This document shows, piece by piece, positions 16,533 through 25,409 of a stretch of DNA of 47,443 nt. The DNA comes from Bacteroidales bacterium (GTDB taxonomy: Bacteria > Bacteroidota > Bacteroidia > Bacteroidales > Muribaculaceae), in contig JAJBUG010000057.1 in NCBI GenBank assembly GCA_020860515.1, forward strand, positions 1 through 47,443. The letters run 5' to 3'. Every line of letters begins with the position of its first letter. Positions within the stretch are counted from its first letter, which is position 1. Position numbers and translations under genes: made by a program. The notes under the pieces were generated by a model. That model made no database searches. It saw only the letters and a list, made by a program, of their open reading frames with translations, and had not been told where the DNA came from.

Positions 16533-16602
16533 AAATGATAAATTACAAATTACAAATTACAAATTACAAATGGGCCCATTTGTAATTTGTAGTTTGTAAT
16601 TT
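16533..16602. repeat. ATTACAA heptamer repeat forming a large palindrome inside the aromatic operon
   Basis: Left of a central GGGCCC (16572-16577), ATTACAA-type 7-nt units repeat four to five times; to the right the complementary TTGTAAT units follow. The arms pair over about 28 bp with one mismatch. The hairpin sits between the DAHP synthase and prephenate dehydrogenase genes. A shorter run of the same heptamer lies after pncA at 29899-29921. Confidence 0.7.
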
Positions 16603-16616
16603 GCAACTTGCAATTT

Positions 16617-17390
16617 ATGAAGATACTAATACTTGGTGCCGGCAAGATGGGATCGTTCTTCTGCGATGTGCTGAGCGACGACCATCAGGTGGCTATGTAC
16701 GATGTGGATCCGCAGCGGCTGAAATTCACCTTCAACTGCGAGCGATTCATGACAATGGAGGAAGTTGAGGCCTTTAAACCTCAACTTCTAATCAATGCCG
16801 CCACAGTAAAATATACTATCCAGGCCTTCGAGAAGGTGCTGCCGCATCTGCCCAAGACCTGCATCATCAGCGACATCGCATCGGTCAAGACCGGGCTGCC
16901 CGAATTCTATGCCAAGAGCGGATTCGCATTTGCTTCGAGCCACCCGATGTTTGGCCCCACATTTGCCTCGCTCAGCAATCTGGCCAACGAGAATGCCATT
17001 ATCATCACAGAGGGCGACCACATGGGCCGCATATTCTTCCGTGACCTATACAATCGGCTGGGGCTCCATATAGAAGAATACACCTTCAAGCAGCACGACG
17101 AGACCACAGCATACTCACTGGCCATTCCCTTTGCATCCACATTGGCCTTCGGGTCGGTGATGAAGCATCAAGATGCACCCGGCACAACCTTCAAGCGCCA
17201 CATGGCAATTGCCAAAGGCCTAATGAGCGAAGATGACTATCTGGTGAGCGAAATTCTGTTCAATCCCAACACCCCGACCCAGCTCGATGGCATACTGAGC
17301 AAACTCACCGAGCTGCGCGAGATTGTGGTGCGACGCGACAGTGCAGCCATGCAGCAATTTCTGCATGAGGTAAGGCAAAATTTAAAATAA
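16617..17390 (+). CDS. tyrA: Prephenate dehydrogenase
   Basis: A 257-residue NAD(P)-dependent dehydrogenase that oxidises prephenate to 4-hydroxyphenylpyruvate for tyrosine. The N-terminal Rossmann motif is LILGAGKMGSFF (residues 4-15). HPMFGPTFASLS carries the family's conserved HPMFGP block, and a helical dimerisation domain follows. There is no ACT domain, so regulation is probably at the operon attenuator. The ATG at 16617 begins directly with the Rossmann strand; an upstream TTG at 16608 would add three residues. It is the last gene of the operon, 89 nt after the DAHP synthase, separated by a long palindrome. Confidence 0.9.
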   Translation: MKILILGAGKMGSFFCDVLSDDHQVAMYDVDPQRLKFTFNCERFMTMEEVEAFKPQLLINAATVKYTIQAFEKVLPHLPKTCIISDIASVKTGLPEFYAKSGFAFASSHPMFGPTFASLSNLANENAIIITEGDHMGRIFFRDLYNRLGLHIEEYTFKQHDETTAYSLAIPFASTLAFGSVMKHQDAPGTTFKRHMAIAKGLMSEDDYLVSEILFNPNTPTQLDGILSKLTELREIVVRRDSAAMQQFLHEVRQNLK

Positions 17391-17471
17391 TTGACACTGA
17401 GTGCACAGATAATTCAAAAATTATTATTATCTTCGCACTATGAAACCGAAAAACCGAAAAACCGATAACCA

Positions 17472-18131
17472 TTGATTACCCTTACCGACATATCAAAGAG
17501 CTTTGGCGCGCTACAAGTGCTGCGCGGCATCAGCCTGGATGTCAACAAAGGCGAGGTGATTTCAATTGTCGGACCCAGCGGCGCAGGCAAGACCACCCTG
17601 CTGCAAATCATGGGCACACTCGATGCCCCTGACCGAGGCAAAGTGCTCTACGACGGCAAAGATGTGCTCAGCCTAAGCGACAAGGCCTTGTCGACATTCC
17701 GCAACCAAAATATCGGATTTGTGTTTCAGATGCACAGGCTGCTGCCTGAGTTCTCGCTTGCCGAGAATGTGGCAATGCCTGCCCTAATCGGAGGGGCCGA
17801 CCGCAGCAAAGCCCATGCACGAGCTGTCGAGCTGTTGCAATGCGTAGGCTTGGCCGACAGAGCGGGCCATAAGCCCAGCCAATGCAGCGGTGGCGAGTGT
17901 CAGCGAGCAGCCGTGGCACGAGCATTGATCAACGAGCCCGCAGTAGTGCTTGCCGACGAGCCCAGCGGAAGCCTCGACAGCCAAAATCGCAAGGCCCTGC
18001 ATCAGCTTTTCTTTGACCTAAGGCGCGACCTCGGAGCGACATTCGTAATCGTGACTCACGATGAGGGCTTGGCTGCTGACTGCGACCGAGTGATACACAT
18101 GCGCGACGGACTAATTGAAAAAATCAAATAA
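17472..18131 (+). CDS. lolD: ABC transporter ATPase, LolD-like
   Basis: A 219-residue ABC ATPase with Walker [10 protein letters not shown] (residues 34-42), Q-loop [12 protein letters not shown], signature [15 protein letters not shown] (usually LSGGQ), Walker [14 protein letters not shown] and H-loop VTHDEG. It belongs to the LolD/MacB-like group; LolD powers release of lipoproteins from the inner membrane. No permease gene (LolC/E) is adjacent. The start is TTG at 17472; no in-frame ATG exists upstream. A short ORF of 11 codons, beginning at ATG 17440 behind a TATCTTCG box, ends in a TGA that overlaps this TTG, so translation may be coupled. A lipoprotein gene follows 4 nt downstream. Confidence 0.83.
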   Translation: MITLTDISKSFGALQVLRGISLDVNKGEVISIVGPSGAGKTTLLQIMGTLDAPDRGKVLYDGKDVLSLSDKALSTFRNQNIGFVFQMHRLLPEFSLAENVAMPALIGGADRSKAHARAVELLQCVGLADRAGHKPSQCSGGECQRAAVARALINEPAVVLADEPSGSLDSQNRKALHQLFFDLRRDLGATFVIVTHDEGLAADCDRVIHMRDGLIEKIK

Positions 18132-18135
18132 CCCA

Positions 18136-18813
18136 ATGCATAAGAGCTTAGCCTACATATTATCGGCAATGTGCCTGGGCGCAATAGCCAGCTGCAGTGA
18201 TGACGAGGGCAACCCCGAACAGAACAGCGGAGTATATGATTTCGTGACGCTCGACTCGAAGAGCAATGCAGGTTCAATCTTTACCCTGCAAAAGAGCGGA
18301 GACAGCGACCTCATCACTTACGAAAGTAGCTACACATTCGCCAACGACTCCACTCTGGCCGAAGGCGACCGCTTGATCATAAAGTATCTGCGCGATGGAG
18401 GCGAGCCATATACCTCGGGCAAAATCACACTGCAGGGATATCGCTATCTCGACAATTACCCACAGCAGATAGTCCGCGACACGGTGATGAACCTTGTCAA
18501 TACCCCATCGGAGCCGATTAAGGTGACATCGCTCACTCGCACAGGCACATACCTCAACTTGCAAGCCCAGCTATCATGCCAAGTCACCTCAACTCCGAGC
18601 CTTTTCTGCCTCATTTCGAGCCAGGAAAAAGCAGACGATGAGGTGCCTCAGGTACGCATTGTGTACATTGCTTCACAGCCTGGCGAGAACTTCATGACCG
18701 CTTATGCATCATGGGATGTAAGTGCTCTGTGGAATCGCGAAACATGCCAAGCCATCGATGTAATCTACGAAACCCCTACGGGTCAAGAAGCCCAAACCTT
18801 TAAAAAACAATAA
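18136..18813 (+). CDS. Lipoprotein, NigD-like
   Basis: A 225-residue lipoprotein. Its signal peptide (SLAYILSAMCLGAIASC) ends in a lipobox with the acylated Cys followed by SDDEGN, an acidic start typical of Bacteroidetes surface or outer-membrane lipoproteins. The mature part is beta-rich with the pattern EGDRLIIKYLRDGG and an N-terminal OB-like half, which suggests the NigD-like family of Bacteroidales; I am only moderately sure. The function of that family is not established. I start it at ATG 18136, four nt after the LolD stop, rather than at the overlapping TTG at 18115. The co-transcription with a LolD-like ATPase is suggestive but not proof of a link. Confidence 0.65.
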   Translation: MHKSLAYILSAMCLGAIASCSDDEGNPEQNSGVYDFVTLDSKSNAGSIFTLQKSGDSDLITYESSYTFANDSTLAEGDRLIIKYLRDGGEPYTSGKITLQGYRYLDNYPQQIVRDTVMNLVNTPSEPIKVTSLTRTGTYLNLQAQLSCQVTSTPSLFCLISSQEKADDEVPQVRIVYIASQPGENFMTAYASWDVSALWNRETCQAIDVIYETPTGQEAQTFKKQ

Positions 18814-18838
18814 CTAACTAATTACTAATAAAGCCACC

Positions 18839-18863
18839 GGTGTGACTGCTTCAGCTTCACACC
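18839..18863 (+). other. Small hairpin upstream of the DUF3467 gene
   Basis: GGTGTGA (18839-18845) pairs with TCACACC (18857-18863) around an 11-nt loop, in the 74-nt spacer before the DUF3467 gene. No T-tract follows. Role unknown; it may be a processing or mRNA-stability element. Confidence 0.35.
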
Positions 18864-18887
18864 CATTAATAACCAAATTTAAAAACT

Positions 18888-19166
18888 ATGGCAGATCAAC
18901 CCCAAAAGCAAGAGATAAAGATCCAACTCAGCCCAGAAATTGCCGCTGGCAATTACGCCAACTTCACCGTAATCTCACACTCGCCCAACGAGTTCTTCCT
19001 CGATTTCATCCAGGTAGTGCCCAACATGCCTGAGGCTCGCGTGCAAACCCGCGTGGTTATGGCTCCCGAAAACGCCAAGAACCTCCTCTTCGCCCTGCGC
19101 GACAGCCTCACAAAGTATGAGAATGTGTTCGGTGAAATCCAACATAAAGAGCCTAAGAAAGCCTAA
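18888..19166 (+). CDS. DUF3467 family protein
   Basis: A 92-residue soluble protein matching DUF3467: IKIQLSPEIAAGNYANF, then ISHSPNEFFLDFIQVVPNMP and VQTRVVMAPENAKNLLFAL. The family is widespread in Bacteroidetes and its function is unknown. No signal peptide or membrane segment is present. It lies 7 nt before cysS and is probably co-transcribed with it. The regular beta-alpha pattern suggests one compact domain. Confidence 0.85.
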   Translation: MADQPQKQEIKIQLSPEIAAGNYANFTVISHSPNEFFLDFIQVVPNMPEARVQTRVVMAPENAKNLLFALRDSLTKYENVFGEIQHKEPKKA

Positions 19167-19172
19167 CCTCAG

Positions 19173-20657
19173 ATGGTAAAGGAAAATAACCTGCAGCTAT
19201 ACAACTCGATGTCGAGGATGAAGGAATATTTCCGTCCCATTCATCCCGACCGGGTAGGAATGTATGTGTGCGGGCCCACCGTATATGGCGACGGGCATCT
19301 TGGTCATGCCCGTCCGGCCATCACATTTGATGTGGTGGCTCGCTACCTGCGACATCTTGGCTACAAGGTGCGCTACGTGCGCAACATTACCGATGTGGGC
19401 CATTTGGAGCATGATGCCGACGAAGGCGAGGACAAGATAGCCAAAAAGGCTCGGCTCGAACAGCTTGAGCCGATGGAGGTAGTGCAATATTATCTGACAC
19501 GCTACCACCAGGCCATGGATGCGCTGAATGTGCTTCCCCCCTCGATCGAGCCCCACGCATCGGGCCACATCATCGAGCAAATACAATATGTGCAGAGCAT
19601 TATTGATGCCGGCTATGCCTATGTGAGCGATGGATCGGTTTACTTCGATGTGCCCAAGTTCAACAAGGACTATGGTTATGGCAAGCTGTCGGGCCGCAAC
19701 ATCGACGAATTGCTAAGTGCCACACGCGACCTCGACGGGCAGAGCGAAAAGCACAATCCAGCCGACTTCGCCTTGTGGAAGAAAGCTGCGCCCGAGCATA
19801 TCATGCATTGGCCGAGCCCCTGGAGCGAAGGGTTCCCAGGCTGGCATCTCGAATGTTCTACGATGGGTGAGAAATATCTTGGCGACACCTTCGATATCCA
19901 CGGTGGCGGCATGGATTTGAAATTTCCCCATCATGAGTGCGAAATAGCCCAGTCGGTAGCTCACCAAGGCCATCCAGCCGTGCATTATTGGATGCACAAT
20001 AATCTGCTCACAATCAACGGCACCAAGATGAGCAAAAGCCTCGGCAACTTCATTACCCTCGAAGAGTTCTTCACGGGCAATCATCCGCTGCTGACTCAAG
20101 CTTACTCGCCGATGACTATCCGATTCTTTATCCTCCAAGCTCATTATCGCGGCACTGTTGACTTCAGCAACGAAGCCCTCCAAGCTAGCGAGAAGGCTCT
20201 GCAGCGAATGCTCGAGGGCTACCGCCGTTTGCAAGAGCTGAAGCCTGGTGACAAGTCAACAGCCGACATTGCCGAGCTCGAACGCAAGTGCTACGAGGCC
20301 ATGGACGATGACTTCAACACCCCAGTTCTCATAGCCAACCTGTTCGAGGCATGCAGCCTGGTAAATAAGATTAAGGACGGCAATGCCAGCCTTACCGCTG
20401 AAGACTTGGAGAAGCTCAAGAGCGTGATGAAGACATTTCTGGTTGACATTCTTGGAATCCGCACTGAGATGGCAGGCGATGGATCGAGCCAAAGCCTCAA
20501 GCCATTCGAAGAGGCTGTGGACCTGCTGCTTGAAATCCGCGCAGCTGCCAAGGCCAACAAAGATTGGGCTACCAGCGACCGTATCCGCAATCGCATGGCC
20601 GAAATTGGCTTTGATGTGAAAGATACCAAGAGCGGTGTGGAATGGAGCCTAAAATGA
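19173..20657 (+). CDS. cysS: Cysteinyl-tRNA synthetase
   Basis: A 494-residue class I aminoacyl-tRNA synthetase that charges tRNA-Cys. The first stretch [18 protein letters not shown] contains the HIGH-type motif (HLGH) and the first zinc Cys. WHLECSTMG and HHECEIAQS provide the other zinc ligands. KMSKS occurs in [12 protein letters not shown]. The C-terminal helical anticodon-binding part follows (DALR region). Length and motif order are normal. It is essential and single-copy in most bacteria. Confidence 0.97.
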   Translation: MVKENNLQLYNSMSRMKEYFRPIHPDRVGMYVCGPTVYGDGHLGHARPAITFDVVARYLRHLGYKVRYVRNITDVGHLEHDADEGEDKIAKKARLEQLEPMEVVQYYLTRYHQAMDALNVLPPSIEPHASGHIIEQIQYVQSIIDAGYAYVSDGSVYFDVPKFNKDYGYGKLSGRNIDELLSATRDLDGQSEKHNPADFALWKKAAPEHIMHWPSPWSEGFPGWHLECSTMGEKYLGDTFDIHGGGMDLKFPHHECEIAQSVAHQGHPAVHYWMHNNLLTINGTKMSKSLGNFITLEEFFTGNHPLLTQAYSPMTIRFFILQAHYRGTVDFSNEALQASEKALQRMLEGYRRLQELKPGDKSTADIAELERKCYEAMDDDFNTPVLIANLFEACSLVNKIKDGNASLTAEDLEKLKSVMKTFLVDILGIRTEMAGDGSSQSLKPFEEAVDLLLEIRAAAKANKDWATSDRIRNRMAEIGFDVKDTKSGVEWSLK

Positions 20658-20682
20658 ATCTTTCGTCTTAAGTCTTTGGTCT

Positions 20683-22080
20683 TTGGAACTTAAAGAATTA
20701 ATACTGCAGAATTTACCTTATAGCCCCAATGGCCAGCAAGAGCTGGTCATTGGAGCTTTATCACGCTTTTGCTCGGCAGGGGCACCCGATGATGCAGTGT
20801 TTCTGCTTAATGGGTATGCAGGCACGGGCAAGACTTCGCTTTGCGGAGCCTTAGTCAAGGCACTGCCGGCCATAGGCATGAAGGCCGTTCTCTTGGCTCC
20901 TACCGGCCGAGCCGCCAAGGTATTTGCTGCATATTCGGGCCATCTGGCTTTCACCATCCACCGCCATATCTATAAACACACTGCACTGGCATCTCCCGAC
21001 ACCCCAATGGGAAGGCAGCCAGCCGAGAATAAGTGGACGAACACCCTGTTCATCGTAGATGAGGCATCGATGATTAGTTCGCAGGATGCAGGCAGCAATG
21101 TGCTTGAGGATCTCATCCATTATGTGTACACTGGCGAAAATTGCAAGCTGTTGCTTGTGGGCGACACGGCCCAGCTCCCGCCCGTCGGTTGTGAGTTTTC
21201 GCCGGCTATGAATCCCGACACTCTGCGCAGCTATGGCTTGCGAGTAAGCAGAGCAACCCTTACCGAGACTGCGCGCCAAGCAGCCCATAGCGGCATACTC
21301 TTCAATGCCACTTGGCTGCGTCGCGCCATGCGTCAAGAGCCCCTGCCCTTGCCTAAAATTGCTACTGAGGGGTTCGGTGATGTGCAGCTAATTGCTGCAG
21401 AGGACATGCCCGAAGACCTCTATAATGCCTACAACCGCGATGGCTTGCAAGAAACCATAGTGATTACGCGTAGCAATCAGCGTGCAACTGGCTTCAACCG
21501 CGAGATTCGCGGCAATGTGTTATATTTGGAGGAAGAGCTGGCAAAGGGCGAGTTGATTCTGGTCACAAAAAACAATTATCATTGGTCATCTAAAATCAAG
21601 GAACTCGACTTCATCGCCAATGGCGATGTGTTCGCCATTGAGCGAGTGCACGGCGTAGAAGAGAAATACGGCTTTAGATTTGCCGATGTCACCATGTCGG
21701 TACCCGAGACAGAGATTGCTTTCGATGCCAAGATTATGCTTGATTCGCTGGCGTGCGAAAATGCCTCAATTCCCCACGAGAGGTTGACCCAGCTTTATTA
21801 TGCCATTATGGAGGATCCCGAGCTGTTTGGGCCCTATACCCCAGCTGACGCGCGGCTCAAAGCATTGCGCTCTAACCCTTACTGGAATGCTTTGCAGGTA
21901 AAATATGCCTACGCAGTAACCTGCCATAAGGCGCAAGGCGGCCAATGGAAGAATGTATTCGTGGATATGAGCTATATCCCAGCTGAAGCCATGGGGTTGG
22001 AATTTTATCGCTGGCTCTACACTGCGGTCAGCCGAGCCCGCACTAATCTTTATATCATTGGTTTCAATCTGAATCAATAA
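20683..22080 (+). CDS. RecD-like superfamily 1 DNA helicase
   Basis: A 465-residue ATP-dependent helicase of the SF1B RecD/Dda type. Walker A is GYAGTGKTS (residues 44-52), motif II is LFIVDEASMIS, and the C-terminal UvrD_C_2-like part has VTCHKAQGGQWKNVFVD and YTAVSRARTNLYIIG. There is no long RecD2 N-terminal domain and no RecB/RecC partner nearby, so it is probably a stand-alone 5'-3' DNA helicase in repair or replication restart. The start is a TTG at 20683; no ATG lies upstream in frame before cysS ends, so the exact start is uncertain by several codons. Confidence 0.85.
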   Translation: MELKELILQNLPYSPNGQQELVIGALSRFCSAGAPDDAVFLLNGYAGTGKTSLCGALVKALPAIGMKAVLLAPTGRAAKVFAAYSGHLAFTIHRHIYKHTALASPDTPMGRQPAENKWTNTLFIVDEASMISSQDAGSNVLEDLIHYVYTGENCKLLLVGDTAQLPPVGCEFSPAMNPDTLRSYGLRVSRATLTETARQAAHSGILFNATWLRRAMRQEPLPLPKIATEGFGDVQLIAAEDMPEDLYNAYNRDGLQETIVITRSNQRATGFNREIRGNVLYLEEELAKGELILVTKNNYHWSSKIKELDFIANGDVFAIERVHGVEEKYGFRFADVTMSVPETEIAFDAKIMLDSLACENASIPHERLTQLYYAIMEDPELFGPYTPADARLKALRSNPYWNALQVKYAYAVTCHKAQGGQWKNVFVDMSYIPAEAMGLEFYRWLYTAVSRARTNLYIIGFNLNQ

Positions 22081-22125
22081 GTATTTTTGAGGTTTGTCGA
22101 TATGTAAGTACTAAAAAAACTTAAA

Positions 22126-22159
22126 CATTTGGTTGATCCAACCAAATGCAGTAATTTTG
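22126..22159 (+). promoter_or_regulatory. Promoter overlapped by a perfect operator palindrome
   Basis: TTTG (22128-22131) and TAATTTTG (22152-22159) form a promoter with a 20-nt spacer. CATTTGGTTG (22126-22135) and CAACCAAATG (22139-22148) form a perfect 10-bp inverted repeat with a 3-nt centre that covers the -33 element and most of the spacer. Binding of a dimeric regulator here would block RNA polymerase. No T-tract follows, so it is not a terminator of the preceding helicase gene. Confidence 0.65.
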
Positions 22160-22190
22160 TACTTTACACTTATAATTAACCATTTTGACG

Positions 22191-23765
22191 ATGAAGAAAT
22201 TACTGCTTTTTGCTGTGTGTGGCCTATCAGGCATAGCATCAGCCAATGCTATTGAGCCACAAATTTATCCTGACTTTGTAATCAACTGGATATCTTCAGG
22301 GGGTATTTGGGCTGGCAGCACTTATTATGGCGAGATGGCCTTGATCAATCTGCAAACCGGGGAAATCGTAACCCTTGGCGATGGCAGCGATGACAACTAT
22401 GCATCGCCAGGCATGGGCAATTATATTAGCGACAATGGCATATTCGTGGGCGGTGCCGATTACGACGGCGAACAAGCCAACTATTACAAAGACGGTCAAT
22501 GGGGAGTGCTCCCCACAGGCAAGGAGGATGTGTACTCCAACTTTGCACAGGGCATAACGGCTGACGGCAGCCGCATTTGCGGCCAAGTGGGGCGCACAGC
22601 CTTCAGCATGGATGCCAACGAGGCCATGTCAACCCCAGTAGTGTGGTATGCTAACTCCGATGGGGGCTATGATGCCTATATCGAACTGCCTCACCCAGGA
22701 GTTGATATCGAGGGTATGGCTCCGCAGTATGTAACAGCGGTGGCCATCAGCGATGATGGCAAGAAAATTGTAGGGCAAGTGCGTTCTAATTCCGGCCGCT
22801 ACAATCTGCCAATCCTCTATCAGGAGCAGGCAGACGGCACATGGGAATATCGCTATCTGTGGCCTTTCTCGCTCGATGGTGTTGAACTGCCTGATGCGCC
22901 TGGCGAAAAACCCGATGCACCTTATGCCCCCGACTTTATGGATCCCGATATAGCAGAGCAATACGAAGCCTTGGCCGAAGAGGGTGAATATCTCGACCCC
23001 AAAAATTGCATGACCGAAGAGCAGTATGCGGCTTGGCTTGCTGCATGGGACGAATATTTCATCCTTGACAATGCTTGGTGGGAAGCTTATGCAGTATATG
23101 TGACCGCTATGGAGGAGTATATCGATGTGCCAAGCTTCACATTCAACAATATCATGATTTCGGCCAATGGTCGATATGTAGTATCCACTGATATTGATTA
23201 TGATGAATTTTATGCCTATTGCAATGTGTATATCTGTGACACTGAGAATGGCGACTCATGGGTAGCAAAGGCTGCGCCCGACCTGGCACTCCTGGCCACC
23301 TACGTTGGCAACAATGGCGAAATTTTGGCCTCTACGCCAAGCTACGACACTTTCCGCATGGCTTATATTTGCAATGGTATTAATGGCAGTTTCGTGCCTC
23401 TGCAGGATTACATCCAGCCGCGCAATTCAGTGTTGTATTCTTGGATGGATCAGAACATGCGTCATGACCATCCCACCGAGGATTACTCTACAGTGGAGAA
23501 TGGCTGGTGCATCGGTACTGTCTGTGCCAGCGCTGACCTGAAGATGCTCGCTTCGTGGGAAGCTAATGCTTGGGACGACACCGCCAGCAGTTACTATTAT
23601 TCCTATCTCCTTCCTATGGACGCCACCACAGCCATCACCAGTGTATCTGTTGAGAGCTCTGCCGAAGGCCCTGTTTACAATCTCCAAGGCATTCGAATGA
23701 CCGAACCATTGGAAGCCCTTCCCTCAGGCCTCTACATCACCAATGGCAAAGTAATCAAAAAATAA
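22191..23765 (+). CDS. Secreted beta-propeller-like protein with Bacteroidales C-terminal tail
   Basis: A 524-residue exported protein; the signal peptide is MKKLLLFAVCGLSGIASANA. The mature part has repeated units with G-D-G or A-x-S-x-D-G turns (ITADGSRICGQVG, ISDDGKKIVGQVR, ISANGRYVVSTD, SADLKMLASWE), like the HAF-type or kelch-like repeats of secreted propellers. A highly acidic/aromatic insert with AAWLAAWDEYF lies around residues 250-310. The C-terminus YNLQGIRMTEPLEALPSGLY and a short strand is the tail common in exported proteins of Muribaculaceae and Prevotella, possibly a sorting or anchoring signal. I chose ATG 22191 over an ATG-like start two codons earlier. Function unknown. A strong operator lies upstream. 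Confidence 0.75.
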   Translation: MKKLLLFAVCGLSGIASANAIEPQIYPDFVINWISSGGIWAGSTYYGEMALINLQTGEIVTLGDGSDDNYASPGMGNYISDNGIFVGGADYDGEQANYYKDGQWGVLPTGKEDVYSNFAQGITADGSRICGQVGRTAFSMDANEAMSTPVVWYANSDGGYDAYIELPHPGVDIEGMAPQYVTAVAISDDGKKIVGQVRSNSGRYNLPILYQEQADGTWEYRYLWPFSLDGVELPDAPGEKPDAPYAPDFMDPDIAEQYEALAEEGEYLDPKNCMTEEQYAAWLAAWDEYFILDNAWWEAYAVYVTAMEEYIDVPSFTFNNIMISANGRYVVSTDIDYDEFYAYCNVYICDTENGDSWVAKAAPDLALLATYVGNNGEILASTPSYDTFRMAYICNGINGSFVPLQDYIQPRNSVLYSWMDQNMRHDHPTEDYSTVENGWCIGTVCASADLKMLASWEANAWDDTASSYYYSYLLPMDATTAITSVSVESSAEGPVYNLQGIRMTEPLEALPSGLYITNGKVIKK

Positions 23766-23784
23766 CCATATTTGAATTTCTTAA

Positions 23785-23814
23785 TTAAAGGGTGCTGCCT
23801 CCAGCACCCTTTAA
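23785..23814 (+). terminator. Intrinsic terminator after the secreted protein gene
   Basis: TTAAAGGGTGCTG (23785-23797) and CAGCACCCTTTAA (23802-23814) form a perfect 13-bp stem with a CCTC loop, followed by TTTTAC. Confidence 0.85.
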
Positions 23815-23867
23815 TTTTACTCTCAAAAACTTATATATCAAATACCTTATTTTCTAATTAATTATAA

Positions 23868-23897
23868 TTTGATATTGGGAGATTTTTGCTATATTTG
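23868..23897 (+). promoter_or_regulatory. Promoter of the GH5 lipoprotein gene
   Basis: TTTG at 23868-23871 and TATATTTG at 23890-23897, spacer 18 nt; the leader to the ATG at 23936 is about 32 nt. Confidence 0.65.
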
Positions 23898-23935
23898 CAG
23901 TCTAAATCAAAGATCTAAATCAATTTACACGTGAA

Positions 23936-25207
23936 ATGAAATCCTACGTCAACTATTTGTTTGCTGTTGTGATGGCAGCTATGGCTGTCAGCTGCTCACA
24001 ACCTAAGCCCGAAACTGCCGAAGAGCAGTTGGGAACCGAGGCGTTTGTGCGCGTTAGCGGTGAGTATCTAATCGAGCCAAATGGTGACACCCTCTTCATC
24101 CAAGGAACCAATCTGGGCAACTGGCTCAATCCCGAAGGCTATATGTTCGGCTTTCGACGCACCAACTCGCCCTGGATGATCAACGACATGATATCACAAC
24201 TTGTCGGGCCTGACGAAGCTCGAGCTTTCTGGGCACAGTTCAAGGAAAATTACATCACTCGCAAAGACATTGAATTTATAGCTGAGCAAGGCGCTAACAC
24301 TATCCGCTTGCCATTCCATTACAAACTCTTCACCAACGAAGATTACATGGGCATTAACAATCCCGAAGAAGGCTTCGCAAGAATCGATTCGGTGGTAAAT
24401 TGGTGTCGGGACAACAATCTCTATCTAATTCTTGACATGCACGATGCTCCTGGCGGACAGACTGGCGACAACATTGACGATAGCTATGGCTATCCTTGGC
24501 TGCTCGACAGCGAAGCCTCGCAGCAACAATTCTGTGAAATATGGCAGAAGATTGCCGATAGATACAAAAATGAGCCCGTGATCCTTGGATATGAATTGAT
24601 AAATGAACCAATAGCTCCCTATTTCGAAAATGTGCCCGAACTAAATGCCAAGCTCGAGCCCCTGCACAAGCGCGCTGTAACTGCCATTCGAGAAAAAGAC
24701 AAGAATCATATTATCCTGCTGGGCGGAGCACAATGGAATGGCAATTTCGACCCCTTCACAGATTGGAAATACGATAACAAGATAATGTACACTTGTCATC
24801 GATATGGTGGCGATCCCACCAAGGGCGCTATTCAAAATATTATCGATTTCCGTGACAAAACCGGCTTGCCGATGTACATGGGCGAGATTGGCCACAACAC
24901 AGATGAATGGCAGGAGGCTTTCTGCCGCACGATGATTGACAACAATATTGGCTACACATTCTGGCCCTACAAGAAAATCCACGATTCATCGTGGGTCGGC
25001 ATAAATCCCCCAGCCCAATGGGATGAGGTAATCGTGGCTTTCTCAGAAGCTCCCCGTGGCACCTATCAAGAAATCCGAGATGCACGCCCAGATCAAGCTT
25101 TGGCTCGACAGCTTCTCCATGCTTATATCGACAGTTGCCAATTGCAATACTGCACTCCGCAAACCAGCTATATCAACAGCCTCCTACTCCGTAAGGACAG
25201 CCTTTAG
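23936..25207 (+). CDS. Glycoside hydrolase family 5 lipoprotein
   Basis: A 423-residue lipoprotein; the lipobox MAVSC ends a 20-residue signal peptide and SQPKPETAEEQ follows. The GH5 TIM barrel is clear: LFIQGTNLGNWLNPEGYM, IRLPFHYKLF, LDMHDAPGGQ, the acid/base Glu224 in ELINEPIAP, and the nucleophile Glu317 in MYMGEIGHN. GH5 enzymes hydrolyse beta-1,4 or beta-1,3 glucans, mannans or similar polymers. Resemblance to the exo-beta-1,3-glucanase/glucosylceramidase-like branch is possible, but substrate cannot be fixed from sequence. No SusCD genes accompany it. It is probably attached to the periplasmic face or outer membrane. Confidence 0.88.
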   Translation: MKSYVNYLFAVVMAAMAVSCSQPKPETAEEQLGTEAFVRVSGEYLIEPNGDTLFIQGTNLGNWLNPEGYMFGFRRTNSPWMINDMISQLVGPDEARAFWAQFKENYITRKDIEFIAEQGANTIRLPFHYKLFTNEDYMGINNPEEGFARIDSVVNWCRDNNLYLILDMHDAPGGQTGDNIDDSYGYPWLLDSEASQQQFCEIWQKIADRYKNEPVILGYELINEPIAPYFENVPELNAKLEPLHKRAVTAIREKDKNHIILLGGAQWNGNFDPFTDWKYDNKIMYTCHRYGGDPTKGAIQNIIDFRDKTGLPMYMGEIGHNTDEWQEAFCRTMIDNNIGYTFWPYKKIHDSSWVGINPPAQWDEVIVAFSEAPRGTYQEIRDARPDQALARQLLHAYIDSCQLQYCTPQTSYINSLLLRKDSL

Positions 25208-25225
25208 GTAAGACACCAAAAGAAA

Positions 25226-25255
25226 GCGGCTGATAACCGAGGGATTATCAGCCGC
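25226..25255 (-). terminator. Terminator of the tRNA-Ala gene
   Basis: GCGGCTGATAA (25226-25236) and TTATCAGCCGC (25245-25255) form an 11-bp stem. On the minus strand the sequence after the stem is TTTCTTTT, so it terminates the tRNA transcript, and it may also act on the GH5 transcript from the other side. Confidence 0.75.
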
Positions 25256-25270
25256 ATAGTGTCGCATTAG

Positions 25271-25344
25271 TGGAGTATAGCGGACTCGAACCGCTCACCT
25301 CGACACTGCCAGTGTCGCGCTCTAGCCAGATGAGCTAATACCCC
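25271..25344 (-). tRNA. tRNA-Ala(GGC)
   Basis: The minus strand folds as a cloverleaf: acceptor GGGGTAT/ATACTCC, D-arm GCTC...GAGC, anticodon arm CGACA-CTGGCAG-TGTCG with anticodon GGC, and T-arm AGCGG-TTCGAGT-CCGCT. The acceptor stem has the G3:U70 wobble pair, the alanine identity determinant. The discriminator base is A and CCA is not encoded, so it is added by CCA transferase. Promoter TACCTTTG is at 25409-25402 on the minus strand. Confidence 0.95.
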
Positions 25345-25401
25345 GATGGTTTTGTCAAAGCCACTTGGTGAACATGCTCACATGTGACAATTTTGACGTT
25401 G

Positions 25402-25409
25402 CAAAGGTA
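25402..25409 (-). promoter_or_regulatory. -7 box of the tRNA-Ala promoter
   Basis: TACCTTTG on the minus strand, about 58 nt before the mature tRNA 5' end. A 10-bp palindrome TCACATGTGA (25378-25387) lies in the precursor leader. Confidence 0.55.

Noticed and set aside
22126..22148. Palindrome as terminator of the helicase gene
   Set aside because: No T-tract follows, and it overlaps the -33 box of the next promoter, so an operator is more likely.
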